Positions 44,600-55,500 of a DNA stretch of 64,000 nucleotides are shown in pieces. The translations under genes were made by a program, and so were the position numbers. Under the pieces are notes generated by a model, which worked only from the letters and a program-made list of their open reading frames with translations, was not told the DNA's origin and ran no database searches. Each line of letters begins with the position of its first letter. The first letter of the stretch is position 1. This DNA is from Treponema_B putidum (GTDB taxonomy: Bacteria > Spirochaetota > Spirochaetia > Treponematales > Treponemataceae). The stretch is from NCBI RefSeq assembly GCF_007830595.1, contig NZ_VLLD01000007.1, one strand, 5' to 3'.

Positions 44600-45181
44600 A
44601 TGAAAAAATTAAATATTAAACAGATTTTATGTTTATTATTCTCTGCTTTAATCCTTGCAACCGGCTGTTCAAGCGTATGGAGCAAGAAATACAAAGACGA
44701 TGCAGGCGTTATGTACGGGATGATATATGATGGGAATGAAGAAGGGGTTTCAGGAGTAAGTGTAAAAGTAAACGGTTGGCTAAAGGCCGTATCGGACGGG
44801 CAGGGCAGATTTATCTTAAAATTTTTATATGCAGACATCAAGGATAAAAAAGAACAAAGGATAGAGCTGGAGAAAGAAGGCTATGAAAAAATAGAGGATG
44901 TATTTTATTATGAGCCGATGAGCTTATTGCATATAAGAATGGAAAGCGGAGAAGATATATTAAAAGAAGCTGAAAATTTGATAGATGAAAAAGAATATGG
45001 ACGGGCAGAAGAATCTATAGATAGGGCTATAAAGATAGAAGAATATCGGGATGAAGGTCTTTTTTTAAAAGCAGTGATTAAATATAAAGAAGGAGATAAA
45101 AAGGAAGCTGCCGAGTTGCTGGAAAAACTAAAAGAAAAAGATAATGAAAGCATAAAAAGCTTTTTAAGAAAATTAAATTAA
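44600..45181 (+). CDS. Lipoprotein with carboxypeptidase-regulatory-like and TPR-like parts
   Basis: First gene of the RHS operon. The 193 residues have a signal with lipobox LATGC (Cys at about residue 23). A beta-sandwich-like domain similar to carboxypeptidase regulatory modules comes next (GVSGVSVKVNGWLKAVSDGQ, GRFILKFLYADI). A C-terminal helical segment resembles TPR repeats (EKEYGRAEESIDRAIKIEEY, LFLKAVIKYKEGDKKEAAEL). It is likely an outer-membrane or inner-membrane lipoprotein facing the periplasm. A role as pilotin or assembly factor for the secretin is inference from context. Confidence 0.7.
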   Translation: MKKLNIKQILCLLFSALILATGCSSVWSKKYKDDAGVMYGMIYDGNEEGVSGVSVKVNGWLKAVSDGQGRFILKFLYADIKDKKEQRIELEKEGYEKIEDVFYYEPMSLLHIRMESGEDILKEAENLIDEKEYGRAEESIDRAIKIEEYRDEGLFLKAVIKYKEGDKKEAAELLEKLKEKDNESIKSFLRKLN

Positions 45182-45201
45182 AGGATAAGTTTGATATATT
45201 T

Positions 45202-45873
45202 ATGGAAAAAGAAAAAGATAAATGCTTATCAAAAATGATTATAAAATTTTCCGTTATATCCGTTATACTCATAGTGTTTTTATGTTTTAATATTTATATA
45301 TTTTTTCAAGTAAAAAAAGGTCAAGAAGAGGTAAAAAATATTATTACATTGCTTGAACATATGGAAAAAAATATAATGGGACAGATAGAATATAATCGGG
45401 ATGAAATAAATATGAAAATCGAGATAAGTACGGAGAACATATTAAACGAAATAAAAGAAACGGAAAAACTATTAAAACTGCAAGGTAAGGAAACGCAATT
45501 ACAGCTTAAAAACCTATTCTCAAGTCAAAAAAGAATAAATGAAAACGATAAGAAAAAGGATCTAAGATTGATATATGCAGAGGGGATATTGGAAAAAAAA
45601 GAAATGGAAGCGTATAATTTGCTAAAAGAAAAAAAATATGCGGCAGCATATAAAATATATAAAGAAATAAAAGAAAGTGATCCTGAAAGATTGAGCTCGC
45701 GATATTACGGAGTATATAGTTTGTTTTATTCAAATGAGATGGATAAAGAAAATTATGATTATATATTGGAAGAAATAGAATACTTAAGAAAAAACGGAAT
45801 GGAAGAAAGCAGTTTTAAAATAATAGAAAACTTTATAAAAAGAGAAAAGGCAATAAACGATGAACAGAGTTAA
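45202..45873 (+). CDS. Membrane-anchored coiled-coil protein
   Basis: The 223-residue protein has a short cytoplasmic start, one transmembrane helix (FSVISVILIVFLCFNIYIFF at about residues 16-36) and a long Glu/Lys-rich coiled coil (about 37-115). A C-terminal helical TPR-like part follows (LKEKKYAAAYKIYKEIKESD). No family recognised. It would span the periplasm from the inner membrane, so it could link inner-membrane and outer-membrane parts of an export complex. It overlaps the next gene by 14 bases. Confidence 0.65.
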   Translation: MEKEKDKCLSKMIIKFSVISVILIVFLCFNIYIFFQVKKGQEEVKNIITLLEHMEKNIMGQIEYNRDEINMKIEISTENILNEIKETEKLLKLQGKETQLQLKNLFSSQKRINENDKKKDLRLIYAEGILEKKEMEAYNLLKEKKYAAAYKIYKEIKESDPERLSSRYYGVYSLFYSNEMDKENYDYILEEIEYLRKNGMEESSFKIIENFIKREKAINDEQS

Positions 45874-46876
45874 GAGTTTAATATTAGCTGTAATAATAAT
45901 TTTTATGAGATTGGAAGCTGAACAAGTATATATAGCCCCTTTATTGAGTGTAGATGAAGGAGAGGAGAGCTATGAAACAGATACTAAATTGCAAGACGAT
46001 ATTTGTGAGAGCATAGAAGAACAAAAAGAATTTTTAGGAGTAGAAATAATAAAAACGAGAAAAAAGATAAAACAGGTAAGGTCTTCATATGATGCGTTAA
46101 AGTTATGCAGAGAAGAAAAAATAAAATATTTGATCTATGGCTGGATAAAGAAAACTGAATACACATACGAAGGTGAATTAAGAATTTTTGACGGCGAGGG
46201 AAGGAAAAATATATTTACCGTGTATGAAAAAGATGGAATAGAAAATTATGAAAAATTTATAAAGAACATAAGTAAAAAAGTTCTGGATAGTTTACACGAA
46301 ATTTTTTATATTCCGAAACAGGAAGAAGTGGAGAAGTATAGCAGAATAAATGTAGGGACTGATATTTGGTATTGGACATTTATGAATAAGGCTTTGGTAA
46401 AATACATGAGTGGAACTATCGGAATAGGAGGCAGTTTTGAGATAATACCTGATGACAGCGTGTTTTTTATAAGAACATATCCCGTTTATTTTTCGGTAGG
46501 ATTATCTTTGGATTATAGATTGGGTGTAAACCGCAAAGAGGCGATAAAAAGTTATTTAAATAATATAAATGCAGTAGGATATACAAATATGTACATAAAC
46601 TTTTATGATATTCATAGAGTTTACGCCAAAGCCGGAGTCTTATACAGTTTAGACATCGTATCATATCAAGATAAATATTCGGATAGTAAAGTTAATACAT
46701 CGGGAGCTGTTGGAATTATTACAGGTATCGGTTATAAATACGCAGTAACTGAGAAGATAAAAATAATATTTGCGAATGAATTTGAATTTGTATTCTATAA
46801 AAATGTAATGAGTAAATATATAGGAAAGGTCGGAGTTGAGTTTGAAGTTTTTAAAAAGGAGTATAAAAGAAAATGA
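45860..46876 (+). CDS. Predicted outer-membrane protein with periplasmic TolB/CsgG-like part
   Basis: The 338 residues begin with a signal peptide (SLILAVIIIFMRLEAE). The N-terminal half is a periplasmic domain of TolB/CsgG-like appearance (VYIAPLLSVDEGEE, LCREEKIKYLIYGWIKKTEY). The C-terminal half (about 155-338) has regular alternating strands typical of a barrel (ISFYLY-like segments: TIGIGGSFEIIPDDSVFFIR, VGLSLDYRLGVN, IKIIFANEFEFVFYKN). It overlaps the following gene by 4 bases. The exact function is unknown. Confidence 0.6.
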   Translation: MNRVKSLILAVIIIFMRLEAEQVYIAPLLSVDEGEESYETDTKLQDDICESIEEQKEFLGVEIIKTRKKIKQVRSSYDALKLCREEKIKYLIYGWIKKTEYTYEGELRIFDGEGRKNIFTVYEKDGIENYEKFIKNISKKVLDSLHEIFYIPKQEEVEKYSRINVGTDIWYWTFMNKALVKYMSGTIGIGGSFEIIPDDSVFFIRTYPVYFSVGLSLDYRLGVNRKEAIKSYLNNINAVGYTNMYINFYDIHRVYAKAGVLYSLDIVSYQDKYSDSKVNTSGAVGIITGIGYKYAVTEKIKIIFANEFEFVFYKNVMSKYIGKVGVEFEVFKKEYKRK

Positions 46877-47631
46877 AAGGGAAAATATTGAAATTACTTA
46901 TAATAGTCATTGTAATTTTTAATGGAGCGTGCGGAACCGGAGTATATGAGATAGTATCGAGAGATCAAAGAGATCCTGATAATTTTTATGTAAACGTAGA
47001 TTCTTTTAGCGAAGAAAATGTAATAAAATGCATTTGGGAAGAAGATGAAAGGTGCGATAAATACATATTGATGAGAAGTGAAGATAAAAACGTATTAAAG
47101 TTTAAAGAAGTGTATAATGGAGAAGGGACGGAATATGAAGATAGAGTATTAAAAGAAGATACAAGATATATCTATAGACTTGATAAGATTAGAGGTAAAA
47201 AAAGATTTTTAGGGAATATACATTACATGGGCATATACAGTAAACAGGTAAAAGATGTATATGAACCCAACGACAGAAAAGAAAAGGCTGTATTATTGCA
47301 AAACGATATACAAGGAAATGTATATTATTATAGGTCGCATGAGGGAACCGTTTTAGAGGATGAGGATTGGTATAAGGTAAGAATCCCTGCAAAAAGACAG
47401 GCCAAGATAGCAATAGTATACGATGCAGCTAATTTACCTTTTATAATAACAAAACCGTATAACGGCAGCAGTGAAAAGCCTGCAACTAATGCGGTTATCA
47501 TAATAAAAAATGATACGGATGGAGAAAAAGAATTAAGCTTTAAAATATCGCTGGATAGAAATATAGTGGTAAGCGGTAGTGCAGGTGGAGAATGCTATCC
47601 GTATACGTTAAGGCTTTTATCAATAGAATAG
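46873..47631 (+). CDS. Lipoprotein with fibronectin-like and PPC-like domains
   Basis: The 252 residues have a signal with a relaxed lipobox FNGAC (Cys at about residue 17). The middle part (KCIWEEDERCDKYILMRSED) reads like a fibronectin type III module that presents Cys-containing strands. The C-terminal part (DVYEPNDRKEKAVLLQNDIQ, DEDWYKVRIPAKRQAKIAIV) resembles the pre-peptidase C-terminal (PPC) fold. It is probably a periplasmic-face or surface lipoprotein. No family name is certain. Confidence 0.6.
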   Translation: MKGKILKLLIIVIVIFNGACGTGVYEIVSRDQRDPDNFYVNVDSFSEENVIKCIWEEDERCDKYILMRSEDKNVLKFKEVYNGEGTEYEDRVLKEDTRYIYRLDKIRGKKRFLGNIHYMGIYSKQVKDVYEPNDRKEKAVLLQNDIQGNVYYYRSHEGTVLEDEDWYKVRIPAKRQAKIAIVYDAANLPFIITKPYNGSSEKPATNAVIIIKNDTDGEKELSFKISLDRNIVVSGSAGGECYPYTLRLLSIE

Positions 47632-47641
47632 GAAAGAAATA

Positions 47642-48844
47642 ATGAAAAAGAAGTCCGTTTTATTTATTTTATTTTTCTCGGTATGTATGGTATATGGGCA
47701 AGAAGGAATTAAAGATATAAAAAGTGAAAAATATGAATTAAAGTATATTGAAGTAAAAAAATTTATAGATGCATTGCCTGAAGAACTGAAAAAACAAAAA
47801 ATAAATATTTTGACGGATATAAACGGATTTATAATAAGATGTACTCAGGAAGAACAAAAAATAGTGGAAGAATATATAAAGATACTGGATATAGAAAAAG
47901 AAGAGAGAGCGATATTATTAAAATATATATCTTCGGAGGAATTGTTAAAACATCTTCCACCTGCCGTAAATAAAGAAAGTATAGTAGTAACCGGAAATCC
48001 CAATTTAATATTTTTTAGAGGGAGCAATATAAAGAGGGAAAAGTTTTTAAAAGAAATGGAGCTGATAGATAAACCTAAGGCACAGATACGGTATCAGCTA
48101 TTGGTAGTGCAATATGAAAAAAGTGAAAACATAAACTGGGCAAAAAGTCTTGAAGTAAAAAAAACTAAGGGAAAGCCTATGAGTGAGTTTTCAGGTATAA
48201 TGAGTAATATATTTAATATAAACTTTGATATAGTCAGCAAATTCGGTTATCAATTTATAGCAAAACTTAATTTTGAATTAGCTGAAAATAAGGCAAGAGT
48301 TTTAGCGGATACAACATTAAACGGAATAACGGGAGAAGAAGTAAAATTTCAAAATACAAATACATTCAGATATATAGATAAAACACTTGATTCAAACGGT
48401 AAACCCTTATATGGTTCAATGAGAGAGATAACATCAGGGTTATTACTTAATATAAAAGGAAATGTATCCGGAGACGGAATGATAACTATGGAAGTAAATG
48501 CACAAGTATCAAAACAGGGGTCAGGCGGAGTTACAAGCGGTGTTTTACCTCCAACATCCGAAAAAATAGTAAGAACAAAAGTGAGAACCCCTTCCGGTAA
48601 GCCGATTATAATAGGCGGACTATTACAGGTTGAACAAAACTCAAGCGAAAAAAAGATTCCCGGTTTAGGAGACATACCAATAGCCGGTTTAGCTTTTAAA
48701 GATATAAACGGCTCTGAAACTGTAACTGAAATGGTCATCTACATAGTGCCGTATATACATCGAGAAAAAGAGAAAAGAACGGGTAAGAAAGAAAGGCTAT
48801 TAAGACTATATAAAAAATACATAGAAGGAGAAGATAAAGAATGA
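47642..48844 (+). CDS. Secretin-family outer-membrane protein (short GspD/PilQ type)
   Basis: Secretins form gated outer-membrane pores for type II, III and IV systems. The 400 residues have a signal peptide (VLFILFFSVCMVYG), then two NolW/N-domain-like units (YELKYIEVKKFIDALPEELK..., YISSEELLKHLPPAVNKESI...). The C-terminal secretin domain has KVRTPSGKPIIIGGLLQ near residues 312-328, KKIPGLGDIPIAGLAFK and the closing TEMVIYIVPYIHRE. These are the classical secretin hallmarks. It is short for a GspD because the N0 domain is missing. No gspE, gspF or pilus genes are nearby; its neighbours are lipoproteins and the RHS giant. Confidence 0.88.
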   Translation: MKKKSVLFILFFSVCMVYGQEGIKDIKSEKYELKYIEVKKFIDALPEELKKQKINILTDINGFIIRCTQEEQKIVEEYIKILDIEKEERAILLKYISSEELLKHLPPAVNKESIVVTGNPNLIFFRGSNIKREKFLKEMELIDKPKAQIRYQLLVVQYEKSENINWAKSLEVKKTKGKPMSEFSGIMSNIFNINFDIVSKFGYQFIAKLNFELAENKARVLADTTLNGITGEEVKFQNTNTFRYIDKTLDSNGKPLYGSMREITSGLLLNIKGNVSGDGMITMEVNAQVSKQGSGGVTSGVLPPTSEKIVRTKVRTPSGKPIIIGGLLQVEQNSSEKKIPGLGDIPIAGLAFKDINGSETVTEMVIYIVPYIHREKEKRTGKKERLLRLYKKYIEGEDKE

Positions 48845-49545
48845 AAAAAATAAAGAAGGTGATAATCTTAATTATAATATTTGTGATAACAGGCTGCGTT
48901 AATCCTTATAACCGGATAAGGGATGGAGAAAGCGGGATTTTTGAAGAAGGTAATGAGCTTGAAGGAAATGAAGATGAAGAGGGAGGAACAAATCCATTTG
49001 AAGATAAGTTATTTAAAAAGGAAGGAGAAAAAATAATATTAAAAACAAACAATGCAAAATATTGGGGTGTGAGGGGTTATACGTTATGGAAATTTTTAGG
49101 AGAAGAAATAGATAAAAATGCCCCGAGTATAAAAGTAGTAAAAAAAGAAGGGGCGAGTGAAGCCGGATACGGATTAGTATGCTACAGCACAAAGAGTGAA
49201 GCGGGGCAAAAAAGATATAGGATGCTCGTGATTTTAATACATGTAGATGGGAAGTATTCTATAGGCTATGTAGTAGACGGCTTGTATAAAGATATAGAGT
49301 GGAAAAGACAAAGTGAAAAGTTAAATAAAGGCTATGGTGTAGAAAACAGCATCAGTGTAAAAAAGGCAGGGAAGAAAATAGAAGTATATTTTAACGATGA
49401 AAGTTATTCCGGAAGCCCGTCATATACGATAAACGATTCAAGTGAATATTTACTTGGAGAAGGGGAAGCCGGGTTAATAGGAGTAGTATCAGCGAAGGAT
49501 AAATTTCCTGATGATTTTGTTTGGATAGAATACAAGGTAAAGTAA
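48841..49545 (+). CDS. Lipoprotein with possible LamG/jelly-roll-like domain
   Basis: The 234 residues have a signal with lipobox ITGC (Cys at about 19) and an acidic linker (EEGNELEGNEDEEGG). A beta-rich domain follows (AKYWGVRGYTLWKFLGEE, VENSISVKKAGKKIEVYFND, LGEGEAGLIGVVSAKDKFPD) that recalls concanavalin/LamG or 3-keto-disaccharide hydrolase-like jelly rolls. The ATG overlaps the secretin stop. It lies directly ahead of the RHS giant, so it may be a chaperone or surface anchor for it; this is inference. Confidence 0.6.
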   Translation: MKKIKKVIILIIIFVITGCVNPYNRIRDGESGIFEEGNELEGNEDEEGGTNPFEDKLFKKEGEKIILKTNNAKYWGVRGYTLWKFLGEEIDKNAPSIKVVKKEGASEAGYGLVCYSTKSEAGQKRYRMLVILIHVDGKYSIGYVVDGLYKDIEWKRQSEKLNKGYGVENSISVKKAGKKIEVYFNDESYSGSPSYTINDSSEYLLGEGEAGLIGVVSAKDKFPDDFVWIEYKVK

Positions 49546-49590
49546 AGGATTTTAAATAAAGTCTTATAAAAAGAGTGGAGATAAAAGTAA

Positions 49591-52500
49591 ATGAAAAAGA
49601 TAATGGAAGGAATAAAAGAAAAAGGCATTTCGATAATATTGTTTATAGTATATATGACGGTAGGAGTACTTCCTTTAAACCTATATGCCGAAGGAGAAAG
49701 TGGAGAGCGGATAAAAATAAATAACTCTATCTTATTGGCAAGCAAGGTAATAGGAAAAGAAGGGGGCATAATTGAAGGGGATGGGGTAATATTTGAAGTA
49801 CCGAAAGGGGCATTAGAGAAAGAAGTTGAAATAAAGATAAGCCGGTTAATAAGAGTAGAAGAGGGGGAAGTAAAAAATGTAACGGCAGGGTTAGGCGGGT
49901 ACAGGTTTGAGCCTTCAGGGATAAAATTTAAAAAAGAATGTTTGATAAAAATGGCATATGATGAGCGTATAGAAGAAGAATATGCACAAGAGATATATAC
50001 ATATTATTATAATAAAAGAAAGAAAGCATGGGAAGCGTTAAAAAGGAAGGGCGTAGATGTAGAAAAAAAGGTAATAGAGTCTTACACAAATCATTTTACG
50101 GATATGATAAATGGGACGTTAAGCTTACCTGAATCGCCCGGTCCTGTAAATATAAACTTAAACAGCATAAAAGAACTAAAAGCCGCGGATGCGGTAGGGG
50201 GGATAGAAAGAATAGAAGGATTAAAGGGGGTAAGTGAAGGAAGTGCCTCATTTAACATGAAACTGCAATTACCCGGCGGAGTAAGAGGGTTTACACCTGA
50301 GTTGGCGGTAAGCTATTCAAGCGGAAGCGGGTATGGAGTATTGGGCAAAGGCTTTAGTTTAAGCGGAATAGAAAGCATAAGTATAGATACAAGATTGGGC
50401 TTACCTGAATATGACGGCAAAGACACGTATATAATAAACGGGATAAGAGTAAAATATGAGGGAGGAGGATGGAAAGAAGAGAGAAAACAAAGTTATGCAG
50501 CAATAAAAAATGAGTGGGCAGAAGGAAGAGGAAGCGAAAACTATTTTGAGATAAGAGAAAAGGAAGGAAGAGTAAAGATATATGGAAAGAGAAATTGGAG
50601 TGGAGGAAGCGAAGGGAGAAAATACCTCTATTACTTGGATGAGATAAGGGATAGTTTTGGAAACGTAATAGAATATAACTATGAAAATGGAAAAAGCGTA
50701 GAAGGGGAAGAGGTAGTATTAAAGGAAATAGTGTATGGGAAAGAAAGAGAGAGGCGAATAAAGATAGAGTATGAGGGAAGAGGGGATGTAAGAGTAGAGG
50801 GAAGGGGAAAGTATTTAAAGAAGGAAAGTAAAAGGATAAGAGAGATAAAAACGGAAGTTAAAGGAGAGGAAGTAAAGACATATAAATTTAATTATAAAGA
50901 TAATGCATTTTTAGAAAGCTTATTGGATAGCATAGAGGTAACGGGAAGGGGAAGAGAAGAAGGAGTATACGCATATAGGTTTGAATATGAGGATGCCGGG
51001 AAGTATGAAGATGGAAGCATAAGAGTCTTTGGAGAAACGGAGAGGTGGTATAAGGGAAGCGGAATTCTTGATAAAAATACGGGCGGAATACGCGTAACAA
51101 GCGGAAATTCGAAGGGAGCTAATATTTCAGGGTCAGGGGGCATAGGAGTTGGTGATCTGACTGGAAAGTATGATGGAAGGATTACGGTAGGAGGAGGAGG
51201 AAGTAAAAGTTCCGGGAACAGTGTAAGTGAGCAGCTATATTTGGATATAAACGGAGACGGAAGGCCTGATGCGGTTTCACAATGCAGGGGCGGATTTTTG
51301 GTTAGTCTTAATACGGGGAATGGTTTTGGCCCTGCTGAAAAATGGGATGCCGATATTGAAGGAATAGAAAAAGAAGTCAGTGACAGTACAGGAACAAGTC
51401 TAAATGTATATGGAGGAATTGGAACCCCTGATGGAGTACCCTCACCAGGATTCACATATTCACGTGCAAAACAAGATACGATAACAAAGTTAAAAACTTC
51501 ATTTAGCGATATTAATGGAGACGGTTTTATAGATATAGTAATAGAAGGAGCGGGGTATTATTTGAAGAATACGGGTAAAAGATTTGTCCGTACTGAATTT
51601 GAAAATATTGACAGATTAAAGATAGCCGAAATCAAACTTGATAAAGCGGCAGCTAAAGAATACAATGATAGTTTTTATCAACAAAATCCGTTTCGGAATT
51701 GGATCGGCCGGTACAATGGAAAGATAGAAATAGAAACTGAAGGAAGATTTGATGACGGTGAAAGTAATTATGATGAGATACGGTTTCAAATATATAAAGG
51801 AAATAAAAAAATATCAAACAAAATAATAAATGAAGGGAATAGATATAGCCATAGTATTAATGAAGACAGTATAAAAGGTAGAGGAAACTTATATTTTGTG
51901 CCTTATGGAGAATGTAAAAAAAGCGGTCAGAGAATAAAATGGAATGTGAAGGTAAGATATAAAAGTATCGAACCCTTTTCAGATATGGAAAATGTAGTAT
52001 TATGGAGGGTAGATAGAGAAAGTATTCTAAAGGATACGGAATTAGAAATATTGAGAAGAAAAGAATATGAAGATGAATATACATGGCAATATGTGGTCAA
52101 AGACGATTGGCAAGAAATATTAAATGAAGGAATAAATAAAGATAATGTAGAAAAAACAAAAGCAGCTTATTACTTAATAAAAAACGGCTATTTTGTACCA
52201 AAATATATACACAAAGAAGACATGGATTTAATTTTACAGGCTGCGGGTTATGAAGGTGATGATAAACAAAAAGAATTAAAAAAATTGCTTATAAGTATGT
52301 ATACATATGAAATAACAAGTGAAAAATATATTTTACATGATAAAGATGTGTTGTTATATAAGTTTAAAGATTGGCCTGGAAGAAATCCTATCGATAAAGA
52401 AATAAAACTTAGGAATGTATTTAAGAATATAGATGTGCAAACTTTAGAAAAGATATTAAGATATAAAAATAAATATATAAGGGGACTAGAAGAGAATATA

Positions 52501-55500
52501 TATCCTAATAAAGGATTATTTACCGGAGATACATGGGAAATTAAAGGGAAAGAGAAAAGGAGAGAGGTGAAATTTAAAGGTATCGGATATATAGATACCA
52601 ACGGCGATATTTATTTAGATAAAATAGGTAATAAATTTTTAATATTAAAGAATAGAAAGATTTTTCTTGAAGAAGAAGAATTTGGAGAAGTGATAGCAGT
52701 AGAAGAAAGTTATAGGCAGAAAAGAATAAAAACAAAAATAAACAGTAACAAAGTAGTTTTAAGTTATGAATTGGATAATTATCAGCCTAAAGCATTTAAA
52801 CTTTCATATGAAGAATTTATGAAGGTATGGAAAGAGAATAAAGGATATGTGTCCTACACATTGGATAATGAAAAATGGAAAAAGATAAATAAAGGACTTT
52901 ATTTAAAAATAGAAAAAATGGCAGAAAAACTGGAAGGAGAAGAAGGAAAATTATTTATAGGCAGTGTTTATAAAATTAGTGAAGAAGGAAACCATTATAA
53001 TATAAAAGAGGAGATAAGCGAGGAAGAAAAAGAAAGATTAAATAAAATACTGATTGAATATGGATTATCGATATTTATTAGGGAGCGTAAGTATGAATAT
53101 GATGATATAGAAAAAATATATAATTTAAAAGATATTGAAGCATTAAATCTTCTTACAAAGGAAGAACTCCTTGCTTTAGAAGGAGAAGCTTACACACATG
53201 CTTTATTAAAATACAATAAACTTAAAGATGATGAGCAAAATATAGGTTTAGGGCGATATGACGTAATAAAAACATATCTTAAATATGATAAGAATAATGA
53301 ATATCAGGTTATGGATTACAAGGGAGAATATCCTTATATAAGGCTTCCTATATTTGAAAATGGAATTTTAAAATCAAAAAATATATTTATAGAGACTTGG
53401 GATAGTGCAAAAGATTTTTCAAACAATCAATTATCGGAAGAAGTTATTAAATATACTGAAGCAGAAAAACGTAAATATAAAGAGTTGCAGGAAGTAGAAG
53501 AGAATGGAGAAAAAATTATAAAGGAGGTAGAAGTAGAGAAAATAATAAACATTGATACTAAATGCGGAGTAAAAGAATTTTTATCAGGGGGAAATAAACA
53601 ATGGTATTATGGTGTATGGATAAAAGACCAAAACTATGAAGAAAATGCATTTAGTGAAGAAAAATTGAAGAGGATAGCATATGAATCTTCTAATGCAATA
53701 AATAAAGATATCAATGATATGGAAGCCAATAAGGATAATATTTCAAAAAATCTGAATGGAAAAGAAATTCCGTTGTATTATCCTATTAGAAAAAATGAGG
53801 AGTTTATACTTTCAGATGGACAAAAAATAACACCCATAAAAAAGGAAGCAGAGTCCAAAGTAGATATAGACGAACAATATTATATAGGAAATGTCTCGGA
53901 ATCTTTATCTGAAAGCGGAGATAGTTTACAAAGATATTGCCCGTATATAAAAGAAGACCTTATATTTATAAATAGGAGCGGAGGTAGTGTATATTATACT
54001 ATTCCCGGAATAAAGCCTTCAAATTTGTCTGGTATATCGATTAGACGTTCAGTAAATAAAAGCAAAGAACACTCTTATTCCCCTTCTTTGAATTATACTA
54101 AGGTTTTTGATTCAATTAAGGTTCAAGAGATAAAAAAATTAATGAATGGAATTGCTGATGAAATGGAGAAAATACAAGAAACGTCTATTAGCGGTGATAT
54201 CAGCCGTAGTACAAGCCAAGGGGAAACCTATGTCGATATTTTATTGAGTGATGTAAACGGAGACGGAAAAGCGGATATAATACAAAAAGAAGGGCAAAAT
54301 ATAAAAGTTTCTTTAGGAGACGGAAAAGGTTTTGAAAAAGAATATTATATTCAAGATTTGAGTAAAATTATAGAAACCTCCGATAAGATAACATCAACCG
54401 GAGGAGGAGTAAGCGGAGGAGGAGTAAATAAAAAAGTATACAGCTCCAAAGGAAAACTGCTTTATTCGACAATCGTAAATCCTATAAGTACAGGAGCCAA
54501 TTTAAGCAAATCTAAGGGGTCCGGAGTAGATGAAACTTCCTTTATGGATATAAATGGAGACGGTTTACCTGATAGCGTGAGAAAAGAAGGTTCTTATTTG
54601 AACTGCGGGGATAAGGTATGCTTTGCAGGAGATAATATTTTAAAAGTAAATCTAGGAAAAACTGAAACACATACCGTATCAGGAGTTTTAAATCTTTCAA
54701 CATCTTTGAGTAATACTTATGCCAATGAAGGCGTAAAAACCGATACGGTATCGGCCAATTTATCGGGTTCACTGTCATATTCGGGAAGTTATACCGACAC
54801 GAAAAGACAGTTTGTAAATTTACGAGGTCATTTACCCGATATGATGAGTCTTAGTAATAAAAATAATGCGGCTGTAATCACCGTAAATACCGGCGGAAAG
54901 ATAGAAAAGGAGATGACGATAAATCTTCCTGAATGGGATTTATCGTCTGAAGATAAGGCAAAATTATTTTTTGTAAGTGATGCTAATTTGGGTGTGGCTT
55001 TTTTAAAAAATATTCCGGGATTGGGAAAATATCTAAACAGCGGTTTTGATTCGGCCGTTTTAAGCGATGGATTGGCTTTAAACCCATTGTCTGCATTTCT
55101 TATAAAAAAGATTAATTGTTTAAATATGTCTTCAACCGTAAATTTCGGTGCCGGTACAAACGGAGGAGTTTCAGGCAATGTATTGATACCTCTTACAGGT
55201 TATAGTCTAAACCTGTCATTTTCGGCAGGAGCAGGTGTTAATGCATCGGGAAGAGTTTCCGGTGTAAACGTTTCAATGCTTGACATAGACGGCGACGGTT
55301 TAGCTGACCGAGTATTAAGAATACCGGGAAGTAACGGAGCCGTGTACGTCCAGCGCAACCTTTTAGGAAAGGTAGGCTTACTTAAAAAAATAAAACTACC
55401 CCAAGGCGGAAGCTATGAATTAAAATATGAGCGGGTAGGAAACACCGCAGCACTTCCACAATGTAAATACGTATTAAGCGAAGTAACTGCAAGGTCGGGT

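Noticed and set aside
44600..49545. Complete type II or type IV pilus system
   Set aside because: Only the secretin is recognisable; no ATPase, platform protein or pseudopilin is present.
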